Source of the DNA: Palsa-1033 sp963735455
GTDB lineage: Bacteria; Chloroflexota; Limnocylindria; Limnocylindrales; CSP1-4
Assembly: GCA_963735455.1 (NCBI GenBank)
Contig: CAVTKZ010000002.1
Span: 1,116,001 to 1,180,000, forward strand
Reading direction: 5' to 3'
DNA: 64,000 nucleotides
The position numbers and the translations under genes were made by a program. Below are positions 55,047-63,398 of this stretch, piece by piece. The notes beneath the pieces are model-generated. The model was not told the origin of the DNA. It did no database searches and saw only the letters and a program-made list of their open reading frames with translations. Within the stretch, counting starts at the first letter, position 1, and each line of letters opens with the position of its first letter.

Positions 55047-55868
55047 TCAGCCGGTTATCAGCCTCAGGCCGGCAGCGACAGCGACGCGATCGCCGACTCG
55101 AACTCCTCGCTGATCGACGCCGGCTCCGGATTCGAGCGCGGCTGCCGCAGCCGCCTCGGACATCACCGGCATCCCGACGCCGTCGTGGAGCTCGACCCCG
55201 TCGGGGATCTCATCGCCGAACAGGTCGAGCGTCTCCTGGTCGCCGGCCAGCGTGCGCTGGAGGGCCAGGAAGCTGCGCCGGTGGAAGGGGGTCAGGCCGA
55301 GCTCGCGGATCGCCATCCGGTGCTCGAGCGTGGCGTAGCCCTGGTTGCGCTCCCAGCCGTAGCCCGGGTAGCGCGCCGAGAGGAGGGCCATCATCCGGTC
55401 GCGAACGACCTTGGCCACGACCGACGCGGCCGCGATCGAGTAGACCTTGGCGTCGCCCTTGACGATCGCCGAGTACGGTCCGACCGCGGCCTCGAAGTCC
55501 GCGATCCGGTTGCCGTCGACCAGGACATGGTCGTGCTCCCCCACCCGGGCGATGGCCCGGCGCATCGCGAGATGGGTGGCGTGATAGATGTTGAGCCGGT
55601 CGATCTCGGCCACCGAAGCGGCACCGACGCCGATGGCCCAGGCCCGCCGGCGGATGATCGGCGCGAGCCGCTCGCGCTGGGCGGCCGACAGCGTCTTGGA
55701 GTCGCGCACGCCCTGGATGCGCCGGCAGTTCGGCCGCATGATCACCGCCGCGGCGACGACCGCGCCGCAGGTCGGCGCCACGCCGACCTCGTCCACGCCC
55801 ACGATCCGCTCGAGGCCGTCGCGCCAGTACTTGCGCTCGAACCGGAGGGTCGGGACCTGGCTGACCAT
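55047..55868 (-). CDS. rnhB: Ribonuclease HII with altered GRG motif
   Basis: 273 residues. Catalytic Asp-Glu are in VGVDEVGVAP (D26, E27); usual RNase HII has GRGPLAGPV after DE-hG, but here it is VAPTCGAVV, so the conserved GRG tripeptide is missing. RDSKTLSAAQRERL, NIYHATHLAMRRAIARV, LVDGN and SIVKGDAKVYSIAAASVVAK are as usual. A C-terminal tail of about 60 residues is Ala/Glu/Val-rich. The enzyme cuts RNA in RNA-DNA hybrids. TAGACT 8 nt before the ATG suggests a leaderless mRNA. Confidence 0.9.
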   Translation of the reverse strand: MVSQVPTLRFERKYWRDGLERIVGVDEVGVAPTCGAVVAAAVIMRPNCRRIQGVRDSKTLSAAQRERLAPIIRRRAWAIGVGAASVAEIDRLNIYHATHLAMRRAIARVGEHDHVLVDGNRIADFEAAVGPYSAIVKGDAKVYSIAAASVVAKVVRDRMMALLSARYPGYGWERNQGYATLEHRMAIRELGLTPFHRRSFLALQRTLAGDQETLDLFGDEIPDGVELHDGVGMPVMSEAAAAAALESGAGVDQRGVRVGDRVAVAAGLRLITG

Positions 55869-55876
55869 TCGCCCAG

Positions 55877-55882
55877 AGTCTA
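55877..55882 (-). promoter_or_regulatory. -10 box TAGACT, probable leaderless promoter for rnhB
   Basis: TAGACT on the minus strand, 8 nt before ATG 55868. Confidence 0.45.
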
Positions 55883-55982
55883 GCGAGACAATCGCGGAAC
55901 CGGGTCGCCTGGACGCCGACCTCAGGCAGGGTTGCTACTTCGAGCCCGAAGCTGGCCGTGACCCACCCGGTCCGGATCTCTC

Positions 55983-56145
55983 ATCGCCTCAGGCGATCAA
56001 AAGGCGGGAATCGCCCCGTAATCGGGGCATCGGGAGAGCGATTCGGCCGATTCGATCGCCCCACGCGATCAAAGGCTGAGAATCGCCGTTCCATCGAATG
56101 GAGGGAGGCCTCCATTTGGCCGTTTTGATCGGCTGGGGCGATCAA
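55983..56145. repeat. Cluster of five hairpins between rplS and rnhB
   Basis: Short perfect stems at 55983-55997 (ATCGCC/GGCGAT), 56013-56028 (GCCCCG/CGGGGC), 56054-56070 (GATCGC/GCGATC), 56097-56116 (AATGGAGG/CCTCCATT) and 56125-56145 (TTGATCG/CGATCAA). Three share the motif ATCGCC-YCA-SGCGATCAA: the first and third as direct copies, the last inverted. The region is in the 3' flank of rplS. No coding frame. Confidence 0.7.
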
Positions 56146-56235
56146 TGCCAATTGCGAAGTGGGGCTGGGCACGACGCGAATCGAGAACCCCGCCTCGTCG
56201 ACGGGGTCAGGGGGCGGCGCTGCCAGGGCTGAGGG

Positions 56236-56583
56236 CTACGAGCCGCGGCGCTCGCGCAGGGTCGCGGCCTTGCCCACCCGGTCGCGCAGGAAGTAGAGCT
56301 GGGCCCGGCGGACTTGCTGGTGGCGGATCACCTCGATCTTGTCGATCCGCGGGCTGTTGATCTTGAACGTCCGCTCGACGCCGACGCCGCTGGCGATCCG
56401 GCGGACCGTGATCGAACGGGTCACCCCGCCGCCGCGCAGGCGCATCACGTCGCCCTCGAAGACCTGGATCCGCTCGCGGCTGCCCTCGACCACCTTGGCG
56501 TGGACCTTGACCCGGTCCCCTGGCGCAAGGGTCGGCAAGTCGGTGCGGATCTGGTCCTGGACGATCTCGTCGAGTAGGGTCAC
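56236..56583 (-). CDS. rplS: 50S ribosomal protein L19
   Basis: 115 residues from GTG 56583. LAPGDRVKVHAKVVEGSRER, IQVFEGDVMRLRGGGVTRSI and TVRRIASGVGVERTFKINSP are the family core, ending HQQVRRAQLYFLRDRVGKAA. AGGAA lies just upstream. Located between trmD and rnhB as usual. Confidence 0.96.
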   Translation of the reverse strand: MTLLDEIVQDQIRTDLPTLAPGDRVKVHAKVVEGSRERIQVFEGDVMRLRGGGVTRSITVRRIASGVGVERTFKINSPRIDKIEVIRHQQVRRAQLYFLRDRVGKAATLRERRGS

Positions 56584-56666
56584 TGGGGTTCCTTGCGTGT
56601 GCTTGGCGCAGCATCGCTGCGCGAGGATTGGCATCAGGGATGGGTCGTACCGACGACCGACGGCGC

Positions 56667-56675
56667 AGTCTAGCA
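56667..56675 (-). promoter_or_regulatory. Extended -10 promoter TGCTAGACT before rplS
   Basis: Same nine bases as before rpsB. It overlaps the end of trmD and would give rplS its own transcript. Confidence 0.5.
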
Positions 56676-56687
56676 CGACCTCGCGGC

Positions 56688-57429
56688 CTAGTCGGCCGGC
56701 TCGCGCTCCGTCGCTCGAGCTCGTCGATCAGAGCCTGGTCGTCAGGTCCGAGCGGCCGATCGGCCAGCAGGTCCGGCCGTCGCTCGAGCGTCCGGCGCAG
56801 CGCCTCCCGTCGGCGCCAGCGGCGGACCGCGCCGTGATCGCCGCTCGACAGGATCGCCGGGACGTCGTGGCCCTCGAAGACCGCCGGCCGGGTGTACTGC
56901 GGATATTCGAGCAGCCCGTCGGCGAACGACTCCTCGGTCGTCGACTCGTCGTCGATCGCCCCGGGCAGCAGCCGGATCAGGGCGTCGATGACGACCAGGG
57001 CGCGGCAGCTCGCCGCCGGTCAGGACGTAGTCGCCGATCGACAGCTCGAGGTCGACCAGGCCCCGGATCCGCTCGTCGACGCCCTCGTAGCGCGGGCAGA
57101 CCAGGATCAGGTGCGAGCGGCCGGCCAGGTCGACGGCGCGGGCGTGGCTGTAGACCTCGCCGGCCGGATCGAGCAGGATCGCCGTCGAGTCGGGTCGACG
57201 CAGGGCCGCCAGGGCAGCCGCGACGGGCTCCGGCCGGAGGACCATCCCGGGGCCTCCGCCGTACGGACTGTCGTCGACCGAGCGATGCCGGCCGAGGCCC
57301 CAATCGCGCAGGTCGTGGACTCGGATCGTGGCCAGGCCGCTGCTCCTGGATCCGGCCGGGAATGCTGTCCGAGAGCGGCCCGTCGAGCATCGCCGGGAAC
57401 AGGCTCAGGACCTCGATCTCGATGGCCAC
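56688..57429 (-). CDS. trmD: tRNA (guanine-N1)-methyltransferase TrmD (two to three frameshifts)
   Basis: VAIEIEVLSLFPAMLDGPLS starts the first frame. A second carries LATIRVHDLRDWG-type sequence, GGGPGMVLRPEPVAAALAAL, LILVCPRYEGVDERIRGLVD and LSIGDYVLTGGEL (the trefoil-knot SAM site). A third carries LPGAIDDESTTEES to LLEYPQYTRPAVFEGHDVP. Breaks near 57340, 57005 and probably 56712. The stop at 56688 is inferred. It makes m1G37 in tRNA. Confidence 0.88.
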
Positions 57430-57434
57430 TGCGG

Positions 57435-58104
57435 TCAGCCCACGACCGGCTGGTCGGTGGCGCCGGCGTCCGCGTTGGCCCGGGCCCCCTCGCCGGACGC
57501 CGCCTCGCCAGTGGCTGCCTCGGCGGTGGCTGCCTCGGCCGCCCGGGCCCGGGCCGCGTCGCCCTTGCGCGGTCGCGGCGCCCGGTACGGCTTCGGCGGC
57601 CGGACCGGCGGCAGGTCGAGCGCCTCGACGTCGACGGTCAGGCCGGCTCCGTGGGGATCGATCGAGACGACGAAGTCGCGGACCGCCGGGACGTCGAACT
57701 CGCCGCGGGGCCCGCGGACGACGTAGACATCGTTCTCGGCGACCCGGTAGATGTCGGTCACGCTGCCCAGCTCCTCGCCGTCCCGGCCGATCACCGGCAG
57801 GCCGACGATCTCGTGCCACAGCCAGGACTCGGCGGCCGCGGCGCGGTCCTCGGGCGGCACCAGCGCCTCGAGGTAGGCGCCCCGGAATCCTTCGGCGGCC
57901 TGCCGATCGGCAGCCTCGGCCAGCCGGATCCGCCAGCCCGGTCCGTCGGCGATCGGGACGCCGTCGATCACCCGGAGCGGCGTCTCGCTGGCCTTCACGG
58001 AAGAGGGTCGCGCCGCGCTTGAAGCGGGTTTCGGGTCGGTCGGTGAGGACCTCGACCCGGAGCGCACCGTTCAGGCCGTGGACGCCCCGCACGAGGGCGA
58101 CCAC
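57435..58104 (-). CDS. rimM: Ribosome maturation factor RimM (one frameshift)
   Basis: The N-terminus VVALVRGVHGLNGALRVEVL and TDRPETRFKRGATLF are in one frame; VKASETPLRVIDG, AYLEALVPPEDRAAAAESW, LWHEIVGLPVIGRDGEELGS, DIYRVAENDVYVVRGPRGE are in the next. One C removed near 58006 joins them. The last about 50 residues are Ala/Glu-rich and extra. The true start may lie a few codons upstream of GTG 58104. It works on 30S assembly. Confidence 0.88.
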
Positions 58105-58124
58105 GAGGCGCTGGGCTTCGACCG

Positions 58125-58358
58125 TCAGACGATCTCGAGTGAGATCGGCTCGCCGTCGCGGGCGGCCCGGACCTTGAGCAGGGTTCGCAGCGCCTTGGCC
58201 ACGCTGCCGTTGCGGCCGATCACCTTGCCCATGTCGTCCTCGGCGACGTGCAGCTCGAGGACGACCCCGTCGCGATCGCGGACCTCCTCGACGGTGACTT
58301 CGTCGGGCTGGTCGACGAGCGACTTGGCCACGTACTCGACGAGCTCCTTGGCGGCCAT
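58125..58358 (-). CDS. khpA: KH domain RNA-binding protein KhpA
   Basis: 77 residues, the typical length. It is a single KH domain with the GxxG loop in MGKVIGRNGSVAKALRTLLK. Starts 4 nt after the rpsP stop. Members bind many RNAs and regulate cell size and division in Gram-positive bacteria. Confidence 0.95.
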   Translation of the reverse strand: MAAKELVEYVAKSLVDQPDEVTVEEVRDRDGVVLELHVAEDDMGKVIGRNGSVAKALRTLLKVRAARDGEPISLEIV

Positions 58359-58362
58359 CGCG

Positions 58363-58617
58363 CTACTTCCCCGCCGGCAGGATGCCGGCCGAGCGGAACA
58401 GGCGGGCCACGGTGTCCGACGGCTGGGCGCCCTGGGACAGCCACTTCTTGGCCCGCTCGGCGTCGATCTTGAGCTCGATCGGGTCGGTCCGTGGGTTGTA
58501 GTGCCCGATCGTCTCGAGCGACCGGCTGTCGCGGGCGCTGCGCGAGTCGGCGACGACGAGCCGATAGGTCGGCTGCTTGGTGGCGCCCACTCGGGTCAGC
58601 CTGATGCGAACGGCCAT
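58363..58617 (-). CDS. rpsP: 30S ribosomal protein S16
   Basis: 84 residues covering S16: MAVRIRLTRVGATKQPTYRL, VVADSRSARDSRSLETIGHY, NPRTDPIELKIDAERAKKWL and SQGAQPSDTVARLF. First ribosomal gene of the cluster after ffh and DUF3352. Confidence 0.96.
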   Translation of the reverse strand: MAVRIRLTRVGATKQPTYRLVVADSRSARDSRSLETIGHYNPRTDPIELKIDAERAKKWLSQGAQPSDTVARLFRSAGILPAGK

Positions 58618-58644
58618 GGGCCTGCTTCCTCCTCAACGATGGGC

Positions 58645-58672
58645 GACGGGCGCCGCGGGGACGGCACCCGTC
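58645..58672 (-). terminator. Strong hairpin between DUF3352 gene and rpsP
   Basis: A 10-bp stem (one G-U) of GACGGGYGCC with its complement and an 8-nt loop, 20 nt after the DUF3352 stop and 28 nt before rpsP. No T-run, so it could be a terminator of weak type or an rpsP leader structure. Confidence 0.45.
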
Positions 58673-58691
58673 GTGATGGAACGCGGGTGAT

Positions 58692-60499
58692 CTACTTCAG
58701 GACGAGCACGATGCGGGCAGTCGACAGGCTGCTGTCGCTGGACTGCGACCAGGCGATGCTCTGGAACGGCTCGAGGAACGGTTTGACGTCCGAATCATAG
58801 GCCTTCAGGTCGGACGACCCGGCGGCCATCGATTCGACGGCGGTGCGGACCGCGCGTCAGGTCGACGTAGCCCTGGCTGGCGGAGCTCGAGCCGGCCAGG
58901 TCGATCGCCCGCTGGTAGGCGGCCTGGTCGGCGAGCGAGCTGCCCGGCTTGGTGTCCAGGACGGCCTTCACGAACCCGTCGCCCGACACCCACGATCACC
59001 AGGTCCTTGGTCTGGGCGACGGCGATCGAGACCTTCTCGGCGGGCGCAGATGCCGCCCGGCGGGATCGACGTGCTGCCGTGGCCAGGTTGCCCTCGAAGA
59101 TCGTGATCGACTGGTCGTCGTACGTCTCGCGTGCTGATCGTGATCCCGGCCTGGCTGCCGGCCAGGCTGGCCAGGTTCTTGAGCTCGGCGAACAGGTCGG
59201 CCGAAGCCGTCGCGTCGTTGGTCTGGGCGACGATGCCGCCACTGAAGCCGCTCGCGTCGTGGAGGACCGCGACGTCCGCGTCACCCAGCCAGCCGACCGC
59301 CTTGTCGACACCGCCGACGTACTTGGCGATCGCGTCGACCTGGGCTGCGGTCGGCCCGCCGGGCTGGCTCTCGAGCTGGGTGAGGGCGTGCTTGACCTGG
59401 CTGCCGACGTCGTGGAGGTCGTATTGGCAAGGCGGTGCTCGCGGGCAGCAGCGCCGGCGAGGGTGCTCTTCCGGCTGGCCTGGGCCGACCGCGCCGGCGA
59501 CGGCCGGGCAGGCCTCGTCGAGGACGAGGTGGTCGGACTCGGCCCGCACGCGCATCGCGATCCAGCCGGGCAGGAGGGCATTGTTGAAGGTCGGCATCGG
59601 CGGCAGGCTGGAGGCCGACGCCGCCGAGCTGGCCGCCGACTTGGCGAGAGCATCTTCGCCTCGCGGTCGGTGATCAGCTTCAGGTAGCTCTTCAGGTCGA
59701 CGTACAGGTTGCCCAGGTTGTCGCCGCCGAGGGCGGCCGAAGCCGCCTTGAAGCCGGCGTTGTCGGCGAGGGCGCCGCTGCGCGACCGCGAGCGATCGCG
59801 GCCTTGACTGTGGTCGATCGTGCCGGCCAGCAGGACCGAGCCGTCGATCGCCCAGGCGCTCGCGGCCTTGCCGAGCTGTCGGCCGGCCTCTTCGGTGAGG
59901 TCGATCCCGTCGACGGTCTCGTGCGCTGGCGCCCGACGGCTCGATCAGGTCGAGCCAGGTCGCCGGCCGCGACCGGGTCGCTGAGCGAGCCGACGACCAG
60001 GACGCCCGGGAGTTGGTGTCGGTCCCGTCGACCGAGACGCCGAGCTGGCCCGCCGAACCAGGGCTTGATTTCGGTCGAGAAGTCGTGCTTGTTGTCGGTC
60101 AGCCGCTTGACCAGCCGGTCCAGGCCGTCGTCGGCCTTGGCGTCGAAGTTGGTCTGGTCGGCGAAGCCCGGGAACTTCGAGAGGAAGGCGAGCAGGTTGG
60201 CGCGCTGGTCGCCGGGCATGTCGGCCCGGATCTCGGCGTAGACGATCGCGTCGGCCGGCGCCCAGGGCAGGACCGCGGACGTCGACTTGGCCGACGACAG
60301 GGCGGCGAAGCCCAGCGGCGCTGCCGGCCACGACGACGGCGGTCGCAACGGCCGCCAGCGCCCAGCGCAGACGGCGCCGGCCGGGCGATCGCGACGGGCG
60401 CGTTCGCGTCGGGCCGGCGGCAGGACCTCGACCGCGGCCGTCGGGCACGGTCTCGGTGGTTGGCTCGAGCTGGCTGGTCGGCTCGATCGGTTCGGTCAT
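58692..60499 (-). CDS. DUF3352 domain protein (heavily frameshifted)
   Basis: A Glu/Thr/Pro-rich cytosolic N-terminus (MTEPIEPTSQLEPTTETVPD), one TM segment (LAAVATAVVVAGSAAG) and the DUF3352 body: PADAIVYAEIRADMPGDQRA, NLLAFLSKFPGFADQ, HDFSTEIKPWFGG, LLPGWIAMRVRAESDHLVLD, AVGWLGDADVAVLHD. These pieces lie in all three frames with at least eight switches. It should be one protein of about 600 residues. The function is unknown. The damage is the densest in the window. Confidence 0.75.
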
Positions 60500-60514
60500 C
60501 GTGGACCCCCTTTC

Positions 60515-61850
60515 CTAGCGGCGGCCAAGCAGGCTCGCCGCGGCTGATCGTCGTCCGGCGCCGCCGGAGAACTGCTTCATCATCTTCTGCATCTCGGCGA
60601 ACTGCTTGACGAGACGATTGACATCGGGCAGCGAGGTGCCCGAGCCGGCCGCGATCCGCCGCCGGCGTGAGGCATTGAGGACGTTCGTGTCGCGCCGCTC
60701 GCGCGGGGTCATCGCCCGGATGATCGCCTCGGTCCGGCGGATCTCGCCGCGGTTGACGGCGTCCTCGGCCTGCTTGGCCATCCCGTTCATCCCCGGCAGC
60801 ATGCCCACGATCTGGCTCAGGCCGCCCATCTTCTGGACCTGCTGGAGCTGGTCGAGGAAGTCGTCGAGGGTGAAGGTCGACTTGCGCAGCTTCTCCTCGA
60901 GCTTGGCCGCCTGGCCCGCGTCGAAGGTCTCCTGGGCCCGCTCGACCAGGGTCAGCACGTCGCCCATGCCCAGGATCCGGCCGGCGAGCCGGTCGGGATG
61001 GAAGACCTCGAGGGCGTCGGTCTTCTCGCCGGTACCCAGGAACTTGACCGGCAGGCCGGTCACCGCGCTGATCGAGAGCGCCGCGCCGCCGCGGGCATCG
61101 CCGTCGATCTTGGTCAGGACCAGGCCGCTGACCGGGCACCGCGGCCGCGAACGCCTGGGCGACGGCGACGGCTTCCTGGCCGGTCATCGCGTCGACGACG
61201 AGGAGGGTCTCGACCGGCTTGAGCGCGGCGTTCAGGGCGGCGATCTCGGCCATCAGGGCTTCGTCGACCGTCAGCCGGCCGGCGGTGTCGATGATCACCA
61301 CGTCGCGGGCCGTGCGGCGGGCCGTCTCGAGGCCGCCCCGGGCGATGTCGACGACCGACGTCCCGACCGCCGCCCGGTGGACCGGGATGTCGAGCGCCTT
61401 GCCGAGGGTCGCCAGCTGGTCGGCGGCGGCCGGCCGGTACGGGTCGGCGGCGACGAGGAGCGGCCGCCGGCCGAGCTTGACGCAGTGCCGGGCGAGCTTG
61501 GCCGCCGACGTCGTCTTGCCCGAGCCCTGCAGGCCGACGAGCATCACGACCGCCGGGTTGCCCTGCAGGTGGAAGGTCCGGTCGCCGGCCGAGAGGAGGC
61601 CGGTCAGCTCTTCGTTGACGATCGCTACGACCTGCTGGCCGGCGGTCAGGCTGGCCAGGATGTCGGCCCCGATCGCCCGCTCGCGGACCCGGGCGATGAA
61701 GTCGCGGACCACCTTGAAGTTGACGTCGGCCTCGAGGAGGGCGAGGCGGACTTCGCGCATGGCGGCGTCGACGTCGGCTTCGCTCACCCGGCCCCGGCCG
61801 GTCAGCGATCCGAGGGTCTTGCGCAGGCGCTCGCTCAGCGCGTCAAACAT
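60515..61850 (-). CDS. ffh: Signal recognition particle GTPase Ffh (one frameshift)
   Basis: The N and G domains run LSERLRKTLGSLTGRGRVSE, VMLVGLQGSGKTTSAAKLAR (G1), AADPYRPAAADQLATLGKAL, VVIIDTAGRLTVDEAL (G3), then a one-C insertion near 61137 after AAAVP. VTGLPVKFLGTGEKTDALEV, FHPDRLAGRILGMGDVLTLV and the methionine-rich M domain (LPGMNGMAKQAEDAVNRGEI, FAEMQKMMKQF) follow. It delivers nascent membrane proteins with FtsY, encoded about 1.5 kb upstream. Confidence 0.94.
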
Positions 61851-61935
61851 CGACGTGGCGACTCCGCTGGTCAGGGTCCGGCGAGGGCAATTCGCTCGGG
61901 TTGGTGCGCGGGTTCTGACGCACCGAGGCCGCTCG

Positions 61936-61941
61936 ATTGTA
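61936..61941 (-). promoter_or_regulatory. -10 box TACAAT for ffh
   Basis: TACAAT on the minus strand about 86 nt before the ffh start, with TG four bases further upstream. Confidence 0.5.
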
Positions 61942-62159
61942 GCGCACGCCCACGCTCGTTCCGGTATGACCCGAATCGGCGTGGAGCCCGATTCGTGGTG
62001 TCGCCGCGCACCATGGCCTAGTCGCGCGACGGCTTCCGAGCCGCGCGACCTACGGAGCGGCTTCCGCGGGCCCGGCATGCACGCCGCGCCTCGGACCTGG
62101 TTCCGCCCGTCCGGCTCGAGGCGACCTGGCTTCTTGGCGCGGCAAGCCAGACGTCGCCA

Positions 62160-62345
62160 CTCGATCGACAAACAGCGCCATTTTTCCCGGGATCGGCCCG
62201 CCGTCAGCAGGTCCAGGCATTTGGCGAACACGGAATGGCCGAAACCGTGCGCAAGTCAGGGCGTCTCGCCCTCGTGCACCCCGTGCGCGACGGCCATCAG
62301 AGCGAAAACGCGAGCTTCGTCGATCTGGGTGCTACAACCGCAAGC
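62160..62345. repeat. Inverted-repeat element, copy A
   Basis: Left end ATCGACAAACAGCGCCA, right end TTCGTCGATCTGGGTGCTA running to ACAAC. Both ends align with copy B at 63150-63312 at roughly 75-85 percent; the middle differs and is of different length. Confidence 0.5.
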
Positions 62346-62378
62346 GCATCTGGGCTGGCGCCCGGCCGACCAGATCGA

Positions 62379-63071
62379 TCAGCGACCAATCCAGAGCAGC
62401 CCATCACCGGGCCATGGCCGCGACGCGTCCGCCAGTGCGCGACTGAGCTTGATGGACGGAACTGGAAACGCGGCCTGGATGAGATCGACATGGCCCCGAA
62501 CGATTGAGCGGTGGCGGCGCGTCGACGGGAGCACGAGAACGATGTGAATCGGGCCCTTGGTCTGGCTCGTTGCGCCCTCCCGGAACGCCTGGCGCTTGGC
62601 GTGCAGCTCCCGAATGATCTCCTCCAGGCTGCTGAGGTGCGTCTCGACTTCAATCAGAACGGTCTCAGCGGGACCATCGAGGCGTAGGTCAACGGAGCGC
62701 CGTCCGGGTCCTGGGACGGCGGCCTCGACCGTCGGATGCCAGGCGGGATCACGACGACGAAGCAGCCCGTTGATGATTCCGGCTTGACGTGCGTCTCGGA
62801 TCAGCGTGCCGGATCCTTCGAACGCCGTCAGACGTAAATCCGCCCCGAGGACAGCGGCGACGCGAAATCGTGTTCGCAGAGCAATACCCGGATTCCCTTG
62901 CTCGAGCTTGCTGATCAGCGAGCGGCTGACCCCAACCGAATCGGCTATGGCAGCCTGAGAGACGCCGGCTCGAAGTCGCAGCACGCGGAGCTCTTCGGCA
63001 ACTCGGGTCGACTGGCGCCGGAGCGCTCGCTCGCCCTCGCGAATCGCCGTTCGGTTCTCCGGTCGGTTCAT
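62379..63071 (-). CDS. XRE-family HTH protein with nuclease-like C-terminal domain
   Basis: 230 residues from ATG 63071. Residues about 20-85 form the HTH: LRVLRLRAGVSQAAIADSVG, VSRSLISKLEQGNP. The C-terminal about 120 residues include VDLRLDGPAETVLIEVETHL followed by a helix (LEEIIRELHAKRQAF), a D...ExE layout reminiscent of PD-(D/E)XK folds but without a clear lysine. No toxin or antitoxin partner is adjacent. It lies between two copies of the TCGACAAAC element, in the ftsY-ffh gap. Confidence 0.8.
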   Translation of the reverse strand: MNRPENRTAIREGERALRRQSTRVAEELRVLRLRAGVSQAAIADSVGVSRSLISKLEQGNPGIALRTRFRVAAVLGADLRLTAFEGSGTLIRDARQAGIINGLLRRRDPAWHPTVEAAVPGPGRRSVDLRLDGPAETVLIEVETHLSSLEEIIRELHAKRQAFREGATSQTKGPIHIVLVLPSTRRHRSIVRGHVDLIQAAFPVPSIKLSRALADASRPWPGDGLLWIGR

Positions 63072-63149
63072 GCCCGCCAGTAGAGCAGGCTGCGATCGAC
63101 AGGCTCTTACTCGGAGTCCAATTGTTTGGGGACCAGTTGTCTCCACCTA

Positions 63150-63312
63150 ATCGACAAACGGTCCCAATTCTGCCGCTGGGCCGACGAGAGGGACCTCCAT
63201 GCGACCGATTTCACACCGGCGCGAGCGTGACGTTCCAGTTGACGCTGGATCGCAACCAGCGTTGGCCGGTTGAACGGGACGTTTGTCGATCCAGGTGCTA
63301 CAACGCTCGCGC
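63150..63312. repeat. Inverted-repeat element, copy B
   Basis: Left end ATCGACAAACGGTCCC; right end GGGACGTTTGTCGATCCAGG, then GTGCTACAAC. The ATCGACAAACG end is an exact inverted repeat (11 bp). Located between the ftsY stop and the XRE start. Confidence 0.55.
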
Positions 63313-63398
63313 CAGACAGCCGCAGGCACCAGGGCGCTGGAGCCTTACGCCAGGATCCGAGCCTCAGCCACCCGGGCGGGCCTAGAGCTGAGCGAGAG

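Larger units (their letters stand above)
61851..62378. other. Intergenic region between XRE gene and ffh
   Basis: About 530 nt. Holds the ffh promoter (61936-61941) and the first copy of the TCGACAAAC element (62160-62345). I see no SRP-RNA signature and no coding frame. Confidence 0.55.

Noticed and set aside
61851..62378. SRP RNA gene next to ffh
   Set aside because: No domain-IV signature (GGAAGCAGCC-like loop) or suitable stem is visible.
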